Shown here: piece after piece, positions 1 through 10,567 of the stretch
Layout: each line of letters opens with the position of its first letter
Position numbering within the stretch: the stretch's first letter is position 1
Assembly: GCF_041296385.1 (NCBI RefSeq)
Contig: NC_091017.1
Coordinates: 78,607,055-78,671,054, forward strand
Origin: Aphelocoma coerulescens
Taxonomy: Eukaryota; Chordata; Aves; Passeriformes; Corvidae
DNA: 64,000 bases
Direction of reading: 5' to 3'
The notes under the pieces: generated by a model
What the model was told of the DNA's origin: nothing
What the model saw: only the letters and a program-made list of their open reading frames with translations
The model's database searches: none
Program-made: the position numbers and the translations under genes

Positions 1-349
1 TCTCCTCATCCTCCTACCCAGCTCTCCTCTGCCTCAGCCCTGAGCATCTGTGCAGCCATCACAGGAGCTGACATTTGGTATACAGCAAAATACACCAATT
101 CAGGCCTTTTTATCCATGTTTCAGAAGGAAAAGTGGATTAACACTTGCAAGTCCCACAGTCCTGAGCCTCCCACGCACGAGGGGCTGGTGCAGCCCAAGG
201 AGAAACCTCCCACAGCATCAGCACAACCCAACACACAGCACTGGGGATTTGTGTGTTCAGTACAAGGGAAAAGATCTCCAGTGGGTGAAAATCCCAAATC
301 AAATTCCCCAAAATTCCCCTCTCAGGCCTTTCTGGGCTTTTTAAACAAA

Positions 350-390
350 ATTGTAGAATCACGGAATGGTTTGGGTTGGAAAGGATCTTA
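350..390 (-). mobile_element. CR1 LINE 3'-end fragment
   Basis: gaatcacggaatggtttggg followed by ttggaaaggatctt is the reverse complement of a CR1 3' terminus; the copy is truncated to about 40 bases. Confidence 0.7.
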
Positions 391-521
391 AAAGGAAGCT
401 GAAAAAATTGCAGAAGTGAATGAGGTCACAGGGAATGGGGTTAGAGGAAGCATTTCCAGCCCCAAATGATCCCTGGATTTCCACACACAGGGACTCCTCA
501 GCACAGCACAGCTCCCATCTC

Positions 522-902
522 CCAGAATGGCTTGGGATGGAAGAGACCTTAAATCCCACCCAGTTCCAGGGACACCTCCCACTATCCCAGGTGGATCCAA
601 GCCCCAGTGTCCAGCCTGGCCTTGGGCACTGCCAGGGATCCAGGGGCAGCCCCAGCTGCTCTGGCAATTCCAGCCCAGCCCCTCCCCACCCTCCCAGCCA
701 GCAATTCCTTCCCAACATCCCAGCCCAAGCTCCCCTTTCCCACTGGGAAGCCATTCCCTGCCTCCTGGCCCTCCATGCCTTGGCCCCAGTCCCTCTGCAG
801 CTCTCCTGGAGCCCCTTTAGGCCCTGCAAGGGGCTCCCAGCTCTCCCTGGCTCCTTCCCTTCTCCAGGGGAACATTCCCAGCTCTCCCAGCCTGCCTCCA
901 GC
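522..902 (-). mobile_element. CR1 LINE, 5'-truncated (family A)
   Basis: Starts with the inverted 3' end (gaatggcttgggatgg) and runs through the block shared by about 20 copies here (ggcaattccagcccagcccc, aagccattccctgcctcctgg). It ends near cccagcctgcctcc. Confidence 0.9.
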
Positions 903-1352
903 ATTGGAACATCAAACTGGAAACTCCTGCACCCCATTCCTGCCCCTTCCCAGGGGTCTGGAATGGCAGCACCGCTGGAATTTGGGGGTTCGGCCCCGCC
1001 AAGGCACTCATGGTGCCACCTCTCCTTTCTCCAGGAGGTTTTGCCAACCCACCCTGCCAGAGGCTCCTTGGATCTGTGCTTGGCTCTGGATTAGCCCTGA
1101 CAGCACCAGGAATTGTCTCCTGCAGTGAGAGGTGGGAGAGGGAATTCCCAGCAGGAAGGCTGGGAAGTGTCAGTAACTTCAAGCTCCCGGTAAATCGAGC
1201 CCCTGACCTTTGGCTCCTTCTCCTGCTCCACCTGACACAGGGGCCACGTCACAAACCAGGGATTGACGTGGGAAACGAAAGCCAACCTGGAAGTTATCCC
1301 AGGAGAAAGGTGGGGGGTGTTGGGATGCTGCAAGTGGGGGGCAGGAATGGGT

Positions 1353-1512
1353 TAGATGGGATTTGGGAAGGAATTGCTGGCTGGGAGGGTGGGGAGGGGC
1401 TGGGCTGGAATTGCCAGAGCAGCTGGGGCTGCCCCTGGATCCCTGGCAGTGCCCAAGGCCAGGCTGGACACTGGGGCTTGGATCCACCTGGGACAGTGGG
1501 AGGTGTCCCTGC
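1353..1512 (+). mobile_element. CR1 LINE internal fragment (family A)
   Basis: From gggaaggaattgctggctgg to gacagtgggaggtgtccctg; both the 5' part and the terminal 3' end are missing. Confidence 0.88.
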
Positions 1513-2773
1513 ACTTTGTATCCCAAGTTCCTCCAGGACTGGGGCTTTGTTTGCAGAAAACCCCAACCCAAACCCAACCCAAGTCCTGGTGGATTAGAGC
1601 TGATCCATCCCATCCCTCACCCATGGTTTCCCAGAGATCTTCCCTACTTTCCACTGGGAAATTCCACAGGAACAAGCAAGGGGATGCTTTGAAAGACAAC
1701 CTGATGAACTCAACTTGTAAAAAGACAAAAGTGCTGAGGAGATAAAGGAGGTTTTCCCGCTCTAACCCAATTAATAGAGCCAACAACAAAAATTCCAGGC
1801 CCTACAAACACACCCGGAGCTCCGAACTTTCCTCAAGTGAAATAACTCCCACATAAAGGAGAACCCTCCCATCCAACAAATACAAGGAGCTGCTTTAACA
1901 AAATAATTAGGGGGGGGAAAAAAATAAAATAATAAAATAGGAGCTGCACTTTCTGCCACGGGCTGTGCTGTGCAGGAAAAGGCTTGAAGGGAACTGTCTG
2001 GGATAATGACAGCTCCTGTCCCAGATCCCGTGGCAGCTGCGGTGACCTCCAGGCCCCTGTGACTGACGGGCTGACCCCCGGCACTCCGGGGTGCTCCGTA
2101 AATGACAAGGCCAGGAAAAAAAAGAAAGGGAAGAGAAAAGGGAACTTGCTGCCGGCTTTGTAGCCAAGCTTCCTAATAAAACCTAATTCAAGCTGTCAGG
2201 GTGAAATGAAGAAAGTGTCAACAGGGGTTTGCAGAGAAATATTCCAAATGTTTGGCTGCAAGAGCCGGAGCGGGGCTCCCCTCCCCCCACCGCTCCGAAA
2301 GGGCTGGAAAATCCAATGTGGAAAGGAATTTTAATAACGGGTCCAGGGGGAGCCCCGGGAGGGACCCAGGGGGACACTTCTCCTCCCTGGCCTGCCAAAG
2401 GCAATCATGCTGGCAATGGGGAAGGGCACAGAGCTGCGCAGGGAGGGCTGGGGGCAGCAGCATCCATGCGAAACCAGAGCGAGGTGCCGGCTCTGGAGAG
2501 GGGTCACAGTGACCCCGGGGTTACGAGCCCAGGGAGCCACCAGAGAGGAGAAGCTGCCACCAGGGCCAGGCTGGGATGGGATGTGGGGGGAGAAACTCCT
2601 GAGCTCCCAAAAAACCAACAAGGGCTGTGGCAGGACCCACAGGGAAAGAGCCTCAAACCGGCACCCCTGGCACCAAGGAGAGAGGGAAAATCCTGGAGAG
2701 CCTGGGGCACGAACCAGAACAGTGCTGAGGTCCCACAACTGTCCCAGCTCCACAGCAGCAACGGGGCAAGCAT

Positions 2774-3156
2774 GGAATGGGCTGGGTGGGAATCTTAAAG
2801 AGCATCTCCATCCCATGGGCAGGGACACCTCCCACCATCCCAGGCTGCTCCAAGCCCCAGTGTCCAGCCTGGCCTTGGGCACTGCCAGGGATCCAGGGGC
2901 AGCCCCAGCTGCTCTGGCAATTCCAGCCCAGCCCCTCCCCACCCTCCCAGCCAGCAATTCCTTCCCAACATCCCACCCCAAGCTCCCCTTTCCCACTGGG
3001 AAGCCATTCCCTGCCTCCTGGCCCTCCAGCCCTTGGCCCCAGTCCCTCTGCAGCTCTCCTGGAGCCCCTTTAGGCCCTGCAAGGGGCTCCCAGCTCTCCC
3101 TGGCTCCTTCCCTTCTCCAGGGGAACATTCCCAGCTCTCCCAGCCTGCCTCCAGCA
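2774..3156 (-). mobile_element. CR1 LINE, 5'-truncated (family A)
   Basis: Near-identical to the copy at 522-902, with the same distal end in the cagcctgcctcca block. Confidence 0.9.
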
Positions 3157-3379
3157 GCTCCAGTGTCAGGTCACAGCCAGGACATGAAGCTCCCAAGGAG
3201 GTGGAACTCGCCCACCCCAGTCCAGCCTCTTGCTTGCCCAGGTGCCTTGGGGTGACACAATGAAGCCGCTTTATTCCCTCCCCCTCCGCTCAGTGCCCAG
3301 GGCCGGCTGTGCCTTTAGGATGGACCCGGGGATCCGAGGGGCAGTTGAAGGGTTCAGCCCAAGGGGAGCACCGTGCTGC

Positions 3380-3741
3380 TGTCTGGGTTTCCTTTGTGTC
3401 CCAGCTAGCTGGGAAAAGGTTCTGTTGGGTTTCTTTCCTTGTTCTTTCTTCCCTTCCCTTGCCTCACTGACTCCCTTCCCTCCTCGCTGGTCCGGGCAGC
3501 CTGTGGGGTGGCCCCGGCTGGTCCGAGCCTGGGTGTCTGTTCCCTCTCTAGGAATTTGCTGTATTTTGAGGGGTTTTTTAATCCTGTTCTGCCCTGTTTT
3601 GTTGGTGTGTTAATAAACAGTTTGGTTTCTTTTTCCCACTTTCACTCCTTGTGACCCATTTTTCTCACTGACGGAGGAAAAGGGGAGGAACGCTCATTCT
3701 GGAGTGTTTCCTCCTGAAGTTTTGTCTCAAAAACCAAGACA
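3380..3741 (+). mobile_element. Solo LTR of an endogenous retrovirus, ERVL-like
   Basis: The ends form an imperfect inverted repeat: TGTCTGGGTTT at 3380 and AAACCAAGACA ending at 3741. The element therefore has the TG...CA borders of an LTR, at 362 bp. AATAAA lies at 3612-3617, followed by a T-rich segment where R/U5 would start. No flanking gag/pol and no clear 5-bp target-site duplication are seen, which suggests an old solo LTR. The class is my inference from the U5-like end. Confidence 0.6.
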
Positions 3742-4284
3742 CCAGGGAAGGCAAGGAGGATGAACCCTTCCAGCCAAAATCTTGTCCTTCATTTTTAAAC
3801 CTCTCCTGAGCTGCAAACGCTGCTGATGCAAACCCAAAGCCCCAACTGGCAGCTCCTGGCAGACCCCGTTGGTTTCCAGCCTCACACACGTACACACGGG
3901 TGAAACAAGCATCAAAGCACCTCGGGATGGAGCAGGGAGGGTAAACACACGGAATATTTTACAGGCTTTAAAAAAAAAAACCCAACACATTATTTGTGTA
4001 TAAACTCCCCGAAGAAGCAAGAAAAACAAAAGCACGAAACCGGCAGCCGAAACTCCTTTGTGACCGAAAATCCAACCCTCAGAGTCCTCCTGACAACAAG
4101 TTCATGGAGCCACAGAATTCCCATTCCTTGGGGGACAGCGAGGGGGAATCTGAGATGCTCCAGCAGGCCCTGGTGACCAGTGGCCATCACAACCTTTCTG
4201 CAGACACCTGGCTTCATTTATTTATTAAATAATGATGCAGAAACGCCTTGGAGGAAACAGCCCCTCACTTCTCACACAACTGGG

Positions 4285-4412
4285 ACTGGCCTGGGAGTGT
4301 GGGATTCCCTGGAGGTGTCCAAGGCCAGGCTGGAGGAGGCTTGGAGCATCCCAGGATCGTGGGAGGTGTGATGGGTTGGAACGAGATGATCCCGAAAGTT
4401 CCTTCCAGCCCA
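4285..4412 (+). mobile_element. CR1 LINE 3' fragment, divergent
   Basis: Contains ggtgtccaaggccaggctgg and ends agttccttccagccc, the plus-oriented CR1 3' end. It lies 147 bases from the EXOC6B exon at 4559. Confidence 0.75.
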
Positions 4413-4558
4413 AAGCACCCTGGGATCTTCCCCTACAGGAGAAGACTTGGCCAGCCAAGATCCCACTGCTCCAAGGCCACTTCCAGCCTGGACTGGGTCC
4501 ATCCAAAGGGTGAGGAAGAGAACCCAGATTTTAAATCAGTGCAAACAACATCTCCCAC

Positions 4559-4668
4559 CTGAGGTGCAGGTCCTCAGAGAACTTCAGGCAGGCGTAGATG
4601 AACTCCTTGATCTGGCTGTAAACCTTGGGCACGAACTCCGAGAAGGGGAACTTCTTCGGGAAGGGTTG
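4559..4668 (-). CDS. EXOC6B: EXOC6B internal coding exon, QPFPKKFPFSEFVPK segment; last in window
   Basis: Seen: 110 bp reading QPFPKKFPFSEFVPKVYSQI...ACLKFSEDLHL plus two bases (AG) of the next Ser codon. The acceptor is gtgttttgcag and the donor is gtggga. FPFSEFVPKVY and SEDLHL are the 6B forms (EXOC6: FPMSQSVPHIY, SESLHR). The expected continuation, beginning with Ser-Ser-Thr-Glu, was not found in 1-4558. The rest of the C-terminal half is therefore outside the window and not necessarily missing from the genome. Confidence 0.96.
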
Positions 4669-5659
4669 CTGCAAAACACAGGAGAGAATTCCAGAGGGAG
4701 GGAAGGTATTTCCCTCTTCCCAGCGGTGTGTTCCAGGCAGGCAGAGGAATTCTGGGATTTATGCTGGGTTATACACACGCTTCAGCCAAGGGAAAGAGCA
4801 GACAATCACTAATGGCACCTGGAGCCATGTGTGGGATTTGGGGCTGGAAGGAGATTTGCAGCACACCAGGACCCTCATTCCCTCCTTCCCTCTCCCAACT
4901 CCCTTCCCCTCCCTCACTGGGAACACCTGGAATTCCTCCCCCACCATGCACGAGGCGTTTTCCTGCTCAGCCCCCCCAGGTGCTGCCCAATGGCCTCGAA
5001 AGCCAGGAGGAAACAGAATTTCCAACACCAAATTGCTGCAGCTTCCACCCCCAGCACACACCAGGCTGGGAGGTGCAGGGAGCAGCAGCGAGGAGCTGAA
5101 CCCCAGGACTGAATTTCGGGGCAGGACACAGAAATCTGAACCCTTGACTGGGATCACCAGGGGTGGATTTGGTGGCTGCCAGGTGTGGAGCATGAGGCCA
5201 GGCAGGATTTAGGATTTAGGGGACATCTGGACACACTTTGGTTTTCCAAGCACACACTCGTGCAAAGGCCAAGATCCACCACTTTTTGGAGCTCTTTTTC
5301 CTCTAAATACGAGACTAAAACCAATAAAGGTCAATCCCAGGGTCCATAAAATGGGAATAAAATGCCAAGGGAAGTGGATACTTCTACCTGTGTGCTGCCA
5401 GGGCTGCTCAGCTGTGACAGAGCCCCCCGAAGGAACACAAGTCACACGTCCCTCACCCACACCAGGAGAAATGCATCCCATGGAATGTTCTTTCCCACTG
5501 TTTTCCTTTCTCTTTTACTCTTTATTTGGGTTGGGGGGAGTTGATTTGGGGTTTTTCAGAGCCTTTCATGTGCAGTTCTCAATGCCCACAAAGGGTGTGA
5601 GGTTCTCCTGCCCCAGCAGCCAGGCCAGGCCAGGCCACTTTCCCCTTTCCAAGCTTTAC
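4669..5659 (-). other. EXOC6B intron (991 bp)
   Basis: Between the NILD and QPFP exons. It is unique-looking sequence with pyrimidine-rich stretches (4861-4920). I see no repeat, RNA gene or further exon in it. Confidence 0.85.
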
Positions 5660-5765
5660 CTTTTCAAGTTCAGCATCCTGGAATGGGAACTGTCCAACGA
5701 TTTTCTTATAAACTTCTTCATTTGACACCGGGATGGGGCTGTAGTTATCTGAGTCCAGGATATTC
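5660..5765 (-). CDS. EXOC6B: EXOC6B internal coding exon, NILDSDNYSPIPV segment
   Basis: Seen: 106 bp, one base to finish Arg and then 35 codons, NILDSDNYSPIPVSNEEVYK...DAELEK. The acceptor is tcttttcccag and the donor is gtaaag. NILDSDNYSPIPV is diagnostic of EXOC6B, since EXOC6 reads DIFEEDNYSPIPV. The exon ends in phase 0. By family knowledge this region begins the C-terminal half of Sec15, whose fly counterpart forms the Rab11-binding helical domain. Confidence 0.97.
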
Positions 5766-6530
5766 CTGGGAAAAGAAACGTTATGGAGACAGCTCTGAGG
5801 GGAAAGTTTTGCTGCTGGGTCAGGAGATTCCCAGAGGTTGGTGCCAGTCTAAGGTGTGATCCCAAATTCCTGCAGCAGCAGGTAGGGATATCCTAAATCA
5901 GCCATAGTTTGGGGATGGAGCGAGGGCACAGAATCCTGGAATGGTTTGGGATGGAAGGGGCTTTAGGATCATCCCATTCCCACCCCATCCATGGGCAGGG
6001 ACACCTCCCACCATCCCAGGCTGCTCCAAGCCCCAGTGTCCAGCCTGGCCTTGGACATTCCCAGGGATCCAGGGGCAGCCCCAGCTGCTCTGGCAATTCC
6101 AGCCCAGCCCCTCCCCACCCTCCCAGCCAGCAATTCCTTCCCAACATCCCACCCCAAGCTCCCCTTTCCCACTGGGAAGCCATTCCCTGCCTCCTGCCCC
6201 TCCAGCCCTTGGCCCCAGTCCCTCTGCAGCTCTCCTGGAGCCCCTTTAGGCCCTGCAAGGGGCTCCCAGCTCTCCCTGGCTCCTTCCCTTCTCCAGGGGA
6301 ACATTCCCAGCTCTCCCAGCCTGATCCAGAGCAGAGGGGCTCCAGCCCTGCAGCAGCTCCGGGGCCTCCTCTGGGCTCTCTCCAGCAGCTCCATGGCAAG
6401 GGTGGCACTGCTTCAAGCTCCCTTCCCAACCCATTCCACAATTCTCTAATTAATCCCTCCAAAAATTCCACTTAGGGGCCAAAACTCCTCAGTGAGGGGC
6501 GTCCCAGGGGTTTCTTTCCGAGCCTCTCAC
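5766..6530 (-). other. EXOC6B intron (765 bp), mostly CR1
   Basis: About 470 of 765 bases are one minus-oriented CR1 copy (5934-6400). The flanks of 170 and 130 bases look unique. Confidence 0.85.
5934..6400 (-). mobile_element. CR1 LINE, 5'-truncated (family A)
   Basis: 3' end at ctggaatggtttgggatgg. It extends past the usual family A breakpoint to ctctgggctctctccagcag. Confidence 0.92.
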
Positions 6531-6628
6531 CTGAACACTCCTGCCCATTTCTTCAGCAGGGTCTCGCTGTACTGGTCCTGGATCTCCAGCAGCATGTCGA
6601 ACAGCTGGTTCACTGGGAAGCCGTAGCC
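6531..6628 (-). CDS. EXOC6B: EXOC6B internal coding exon, GYGFPVNQLFDML segment
   Basis: Seen: 98 bp reading GYGFPVNQLFDMLLEIQDQY and then SETLLKKWAGVF plus two bases of Arg. The acceptor is cgctcctgcag and the donor is gtgaga. The GYGFPVN and LLKKWAGVF strings are near-invariant in vertebrate Sec15. Gln in LEIQDQY replaces the Arg of LEIRDQY that I recall for human, a conservative single change. The next exon supplies the last base of AGG (Arg), then NILD. Confidence 0.97.
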
Positions 6629-7001
6629 CTGCAGGAGCGGGAGGGAACGCAGCAACCTCAGGGAATGAAGCCACCAACGGGCAGCTGGGGCTTATGGTCC
6701 GTGTTTAACAGAGGGCAAATCCTCCTCCAGCACCACCCCTGGAGTGGGTGGAGGGGTTTAGGGTGATTTAATGAGGGAGAAGGACCCAGAGCTATCAAAG
6801 GCCCAAGGGCCGGGTGAGGTGGCCAAGGCTCGGTCCTTGCACAGACCAAGCCGGGCTGTCCATCAGGTGATCCACGCCCAGAAATGCCAGGAAAGGAGCT
6901 GGGCCAGCACAGGCAGCCCCCCTGAGGCACTGAAGCACCGATGGACAGCCTGGGAGCAGCAGGAGCGGCGCTGGGTGAGGACAGCCCCGAGCCCCACGTA
7001 C
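6629..7001 (-). other. EXOC6B intron (373 bp)
   Basis: Short GC-rich intron between the SYCSD and GYGFP exons. No repeat or extra exon is seen. Confidence 0.85.
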
Positions 7002-7073
7002 CTGCAGCGTGTCGGCGAAGAGCACAATGAGGTTCTTCAGGTCCAACACCAGGCTGGGGTCAGAGCAGTAGGA
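7002..7073 (-). CDS. EXOC6B: EXOC6B internal coding exon, SYCSDPSLVLDL segment
   Basis: Seen: exactly 24 codons, SYCSDPSLVLDL...FADTLQ, phase 0 at both ends. The acceptor is ctcccctccag and the donor is gtacgt. LDLKNLIVLFADTLQ is a conserved Sec15 helix; SYCSDP(S/N)LVLDLKNLIVLF is the EXOC6B form, while EXOC6 has YCTDPDLVLELKNL. Codon use is GC-rich at third positions, as in the neighbouring exons. Confidence 0.96.
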
Positions 7074-7150
7074 CTGGAGGGGAGGGCAGAGACAAAAACA
7101 TGGCTTTAACTGCGTGGCACAGCACAAACCCCTGCCCTGAGCCCTGCTGC

Positions 7151-7261
7151 CTTATCAGGGCACTGATAAGAACTGCCCAGGCCTGGGGAGCAGCTCAGGG
7201 AGCAGCAGCTTCATGCCCCAGGCCGTGAGCGCCGCACGGGGCAGGGAGGGCCGGCTGATAA
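7151..7261. promoter_or_regulatory. Candidate GATA-factor cluster
   Basis: CTTATCAG (7151), CTGATAAG (7163) and CTGATAAG (7254) fall within 111 bases of a non-repetitive intron. The first two form an inverted pair. Enhancer function is inference. Confidence 0.3.
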
Positions 7262-8375
7262 GGGTGTCTCTGCTGCCAGTGCTGCTCTCCAGGCTGGAGA
7301 AGGCTTTGGGCTGCTCCAGAGATACCTGAAGTGTGTCTAAGATTGCACAGGAGCTGCTGGGCAGCGAGAGGAGACGGAGCCCGTCAGCGCCGTCACGGCG
7401 GGACGGGGACAGCGCCTCTCATTTAATATTTACCGTGTTGTGTCTGATGGTAATGAAGCATCTCAGCCCGGCACCCACGGCCCAGGCTGAGGGAAAACAC
7501 GCTGGATTCCAGCTCCAGCACAAGGATTTATCCTGCTCCAAACCCTCAAAGACACAACTCCGTGTCCCCAGAGCCACCCCAGTCCCCCCTCAGGCTTCCC
7601 ACGCTTGCCAGGAGCAGCCAAAACCTTCCCGGTGCTGAAAAATGTAAAGTTTGAGACAGAGCCTGCCCAAATATAGAATCAGTGATCCCAAGCTGGAAAG
7701 AGAGCGGGATTGAAAGAGCACAGATTTAAAGCTCACTGGAAACTCCAGGAGGAACGACTCCATTAATCAGCAGGAAGGACTGGGAGACACACGTTTTCCA
7801 TCTCCCTGTCCAAAAAGGAGAGTCAGGAAGAAAGATAATGCCCTGAAGCACCAGCAGTGATTAAAGATGTCCCTGTCTGCGGCGAGGAAGAAAATCCAGG
7901 GATAAATTTGTCTGCCTTGGAAGAATTGCAATAGCCTCAGCAAGGTGAGACCCTCCCTCAAATCCCAGTTTGGGATGCAGGGCACTGGTTTATCTGGGAG
8001 CGCTCAGAGCCAGCGGCGACGGCCACAACATTGGGAAATCACGGAATGTTTCGTGATCACCGACAAAGCCTCCCCTGGCAGCCACTCCGTGCATTAATTT
8101 TGGCACCACTTGAAACAACCCGCGTGGCAACAAAGCTGGGAGCACCAAAAACCCCACGGCTGGGCCTGGCTCAGCCTCCTGCTTCCACCTCGGAGAAAAT
8201 CCCACTTGAACCGAAAACAAACACAGGTTTGCAGCCCAGCGGGGGGTTGGTGTTTATCCCCTCTGCTAGCACAGGAGCTCAAGGGGAAGGAGGCAACTTT
8301 CCAGTCACCTGGATGGGGATGGAGAATGCTGGGGAGCTTCTGGGCTCCCTCAGCCCAGGGAGCTCCAGGGAAGAG

Positions 8376-8458
8376 CCACGGAATGGTGTGGGGTGGAAAG
8401 GACCTTAAAACCCATCTGGTTCCACCCCCTTCCCCTGGAGCAGGATGCTCCAAGCCTG
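8376..8458 (-). mobile_element. CR1 LINE 3' fragment
   Basis: acggaatggtgtggggtgg and then aaggaccttaaaacccatct mark an inverted CR1 3' end, cut after about 80 bases. Confidence 0.75.
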
Positions 8459-8595
8459 GTGTTCGTGTCCATCTCTTCCCATATTTTCACCCCCTTCCCA
8501 GGGTGCTCCTTGCTCTCTCCTGGGGTTCTCCCTCCCTGGATTTGGTTTTTCAGCCCATTTTTCAGCCCGTTCACAGCCATGAAATTTAAGGGATC

Positions 8596-8645
8596 AAGAT
8601 GATCTTTAAGGTCCTTCCCAACCCAAACCACGCCGGGACTCTCTG
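8596..8645 (+). mobile_element. CR1 LINE 3'-end fragment
   Basis: tctttaaggtccttcccaac and then ccaaaccacgccgggactct is a plus-oriented CR1 3' end. It faces away from the fragment at 8376-8458. Confidence 0.7.
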
Positions 8646-9015
8646 ATCCTGAACTTGAACAAACAAGGTCATGCTTCGGGGTGCCACAAAGATGCTTTTC
8701 CCCCCCCAGTTTTTTGGGATTAATCAACCCCCTCTGCTGGTGCTCCTCAAAAACAACCAATGAAATAATGATGAAAACATAAACCCACTGTTTTATTCTT
8801 CAAAACACTGAGTTTGGTGGGGAAATGCAGTCAACCAGAGGGAAAAAAAAAGCCAGAGAAAGAGAATTATCTGTGTGTCTTTGTGTCGCTCTTTTCAACG
8901 GTCATTGGAAAAGAGGGAAAACAAAGAATCCTGGAAAAAAAAAAATAAAAAGGCAGCTTTGCAGCATGTCAAGGATAGTCAAGCAACAGCTGAGCTCTCC
9001 CAGGCTTTTACTCAC

Positions 9016-9136
9016 AGAGTGAGTCCTCAGGGCCGCGATGGTTTTGGACAGGGCCATCTCCCACAGCTCATCAATATAGGCCCGATTGACCAGACCCTGG
9101 GTCGTGTGCAGGATGTGATCCTCCACCACAAAAAAC
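9016..9136 (-). CDS. EXOC6B: EXOC6B internal coding exon, FFVVEDHILH segment
   Basis: Seen: 121 bp, one base to finish Gly and then 40 codons, FFVVEDHILHTTQGLVNRAY...LRTHS. The acceptor is gcccgtttcag and the donor is gtgagt. The block is almost invariant in Sec15 proteins; HTTQGLVNRAYIDELWEMAL is the 6B version. The exon belongs to the helical body that precedes the Rab-binding C-terminal domain. The upstream intron (1.25 kb) carries a 22-bp tandem array and the downstream intron (1.9 kb) carries GATA motifs. Confidence 0.97.
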
Positions 9137-10388
9137 CTGAAACGGGCAGAAAATGGCATCAAAACTTCCAACTGGAGAGATCAAAAGGCATCCCCGAGCC
9201 CCTGAGGCGACGCGCGCGCATCCGCGGGCCTCGGGCCTGCTCAGGTTTGAGGGGTCTGTCAAATCCAGGCAGCACCAAACACTTCATTCCCCCATTTTTA
9301 ACAGCACTGGGTTCGAGGAGTGAATTAAAACACTCCCAGTGCCACCCTGTGTGTACATAAAGGCAGAATTCCCCCTCTCCGAGTTCTCCACCTCGTTATT
9401 CCCACAAGAACCACGGATTAAACTCTGCTCCAGCCAGCAGCAATCCCATTACAAGTGGGTAAAAAGCTCTAACTGCAGGGAAAACGCTCTGACTGCAGGG
9501 AAAAATGCTTTATCTGCAGGGAAAAATGCTCTGACCGCGGGGAAAAATGTTTTAAGGACAGGGAGAAATGCTGTAACTGCAGGGAAAAATGCTGGAACTC
9601 CAGGGAAAATCCTCTCTCCCACCCAGCTCCACCAAGTGCTCCCAGCCATTTCCAGACAATCAATTCACTCCAATCTCCAGTTATCAAATCTGCTGCTCCA
9701 AAAGAAACTGTTCTTCAGGGAATGAGGGTGAGATTGGACATTTTAACAGCAACACACGAATTCCCAGGTGTGTTTTCCAAGGAAATCCAGCCCAGGAGCA
9801 GGGAGCTGCACGAGGGGAGCAGCACACATGGAATTTGTGGTGGTCATAATTAGGTACTGAAATTATCCTCATTATTAGCTGAAGAAACAACAAATCCTAT
9901 CCTATTTTTATGGATTAGAAGCCTTTGGAATTCTCCTCTCGGAGATCAGTTTTGGAAGATTCTTGTCCAATTTGAGCGTGACAAAAACCAGCTCTGGGGA
10001 ACAGAGAATCACCTCCTTCACCAGGAAAATAATTAGAGAATAATTACTCAATATTCCAGAATTATTAAGGCAAGAGGGGGCATTCATGTCATTAGTGGGG
10101 CAAGTAGATGCACATAATCCACGGGGATCATTTATCCCCAAATTCCCAGAAACTCCCTGGCTGCCACAAGAGCTGGCAGGTCCCTCCCCGCTGCCCCCAG
10201 TGACACAGCAAAGCGGATAAAATCCACTTTACAACACTTAAAAAGCACAAACCACCTTTTTTTGGTCCTGTTTTGGCTTCAAGGACCACCAAAAATATCA
10301 ACATTCCCTCCTCTCCCGTTTTTTTCGCGCTCCTCGGCAACCCAGGGCACGCATTTTTAGCAGGGCCGTGTATAAAAGGAACACCTAC
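9137..10388 (-). other. EXOC6B intron (1.25 kb)
   Basis: Contains the 22-bp tandem array at 9460-9611, then AT-rich sequence (9840-10110) with many ATTA/TAAT motifs. No exon is seen. Confidence 0.8.
9460..9611. repeat. Tandem repeat, about 22-bp unit, 7 copies
   Basis: Unit like aactgcagggaaaaatgctc with small changes (gaccgcgg, aaggacag). It lies in the intron 5' of the FFVVEDH exon. Confidence 0.92.
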
Positions 10389-10435
10389 CCTACAATTTGA
10401 TTGAAATACTTCCTGTAGCCGTCTAAAGTTTCGTG
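10389..10435 (-). CDS. EXOC6B: EXOC6B internal coding exon, HETLDGYRKYF segment
   Basis: Seen: 47 bp reading HETLDGYRKYFNQIV plus the first two bases of a Gly codon completed by the next exon. The acceptor is ctttgttgcag and the donor is gtaggt. TLDGYRKYFNQ separates EXOC6B from EXOC6, which reads TVDGYRKYFTQ in human as recalled. The donor sits inside GTAGGGTAGG, so the two GT dinucleotides are only a few bases apart. The one after GG is chosen because it alone keeps the reading frame IVGFFVVEDH with the next exon. Confidence 0.96.
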
Positions 10436-10567
10436 CTGCAACAAAGAGAGAGGGAGCAGAGGTTAAAACCCAGGTGGCCGAGGGCAAAGGGAGGCTTTAG
10501 GGATGAGCCACGGGCAGCAGGAGCCCAGGGACAACATTCCAGCTTGGGAAGGGCAGGACACACTGAC

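Larger units (their letters stand above)
1..4558. other. EXOC6B intron, 3' side (partial; exceeds 4.5 kb)
   Basis: Intronic sequence running off the window start. It holds CR1 fragments (350-390, 522-902, 1353-1512, 2774-3156, 4285-4412) and a solo LTR (3380-3741). The rest (391-521, 903-1352, 1513-2773, 3157-3379, 3742-4284, 4413-4558) is unassigned unique-looking intron. It contains a short A/G-rich tract near 1909-1945 and a CR1-like trace near 2541-2600. No open frame there resembles a known protein. Confidence 0.85.
7074..9015 (-). other. EXOC6B intron (1.9 kb)
   Basis: Holds a three-site GATA cluster (7151-7261) and two outward-facing CR1 3' ends (8376-8458 and 8596-8645). A poly-A-rich stretch lies at 8844-8950. 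The rest looks unique and non-coding. Confidence 0.85.

Noticed and set aside
3234..3654. Short open frames over the LTR region
   Set aside because: They lie in U3/R-like sequence of the solo LTR and match no retroviral protein.
1..4558. Possible downstream EXOC6B exon starting Ser-Ser-Thr-Glu
   Set aside because: No such frame was found; the next exon must lie before the window start.
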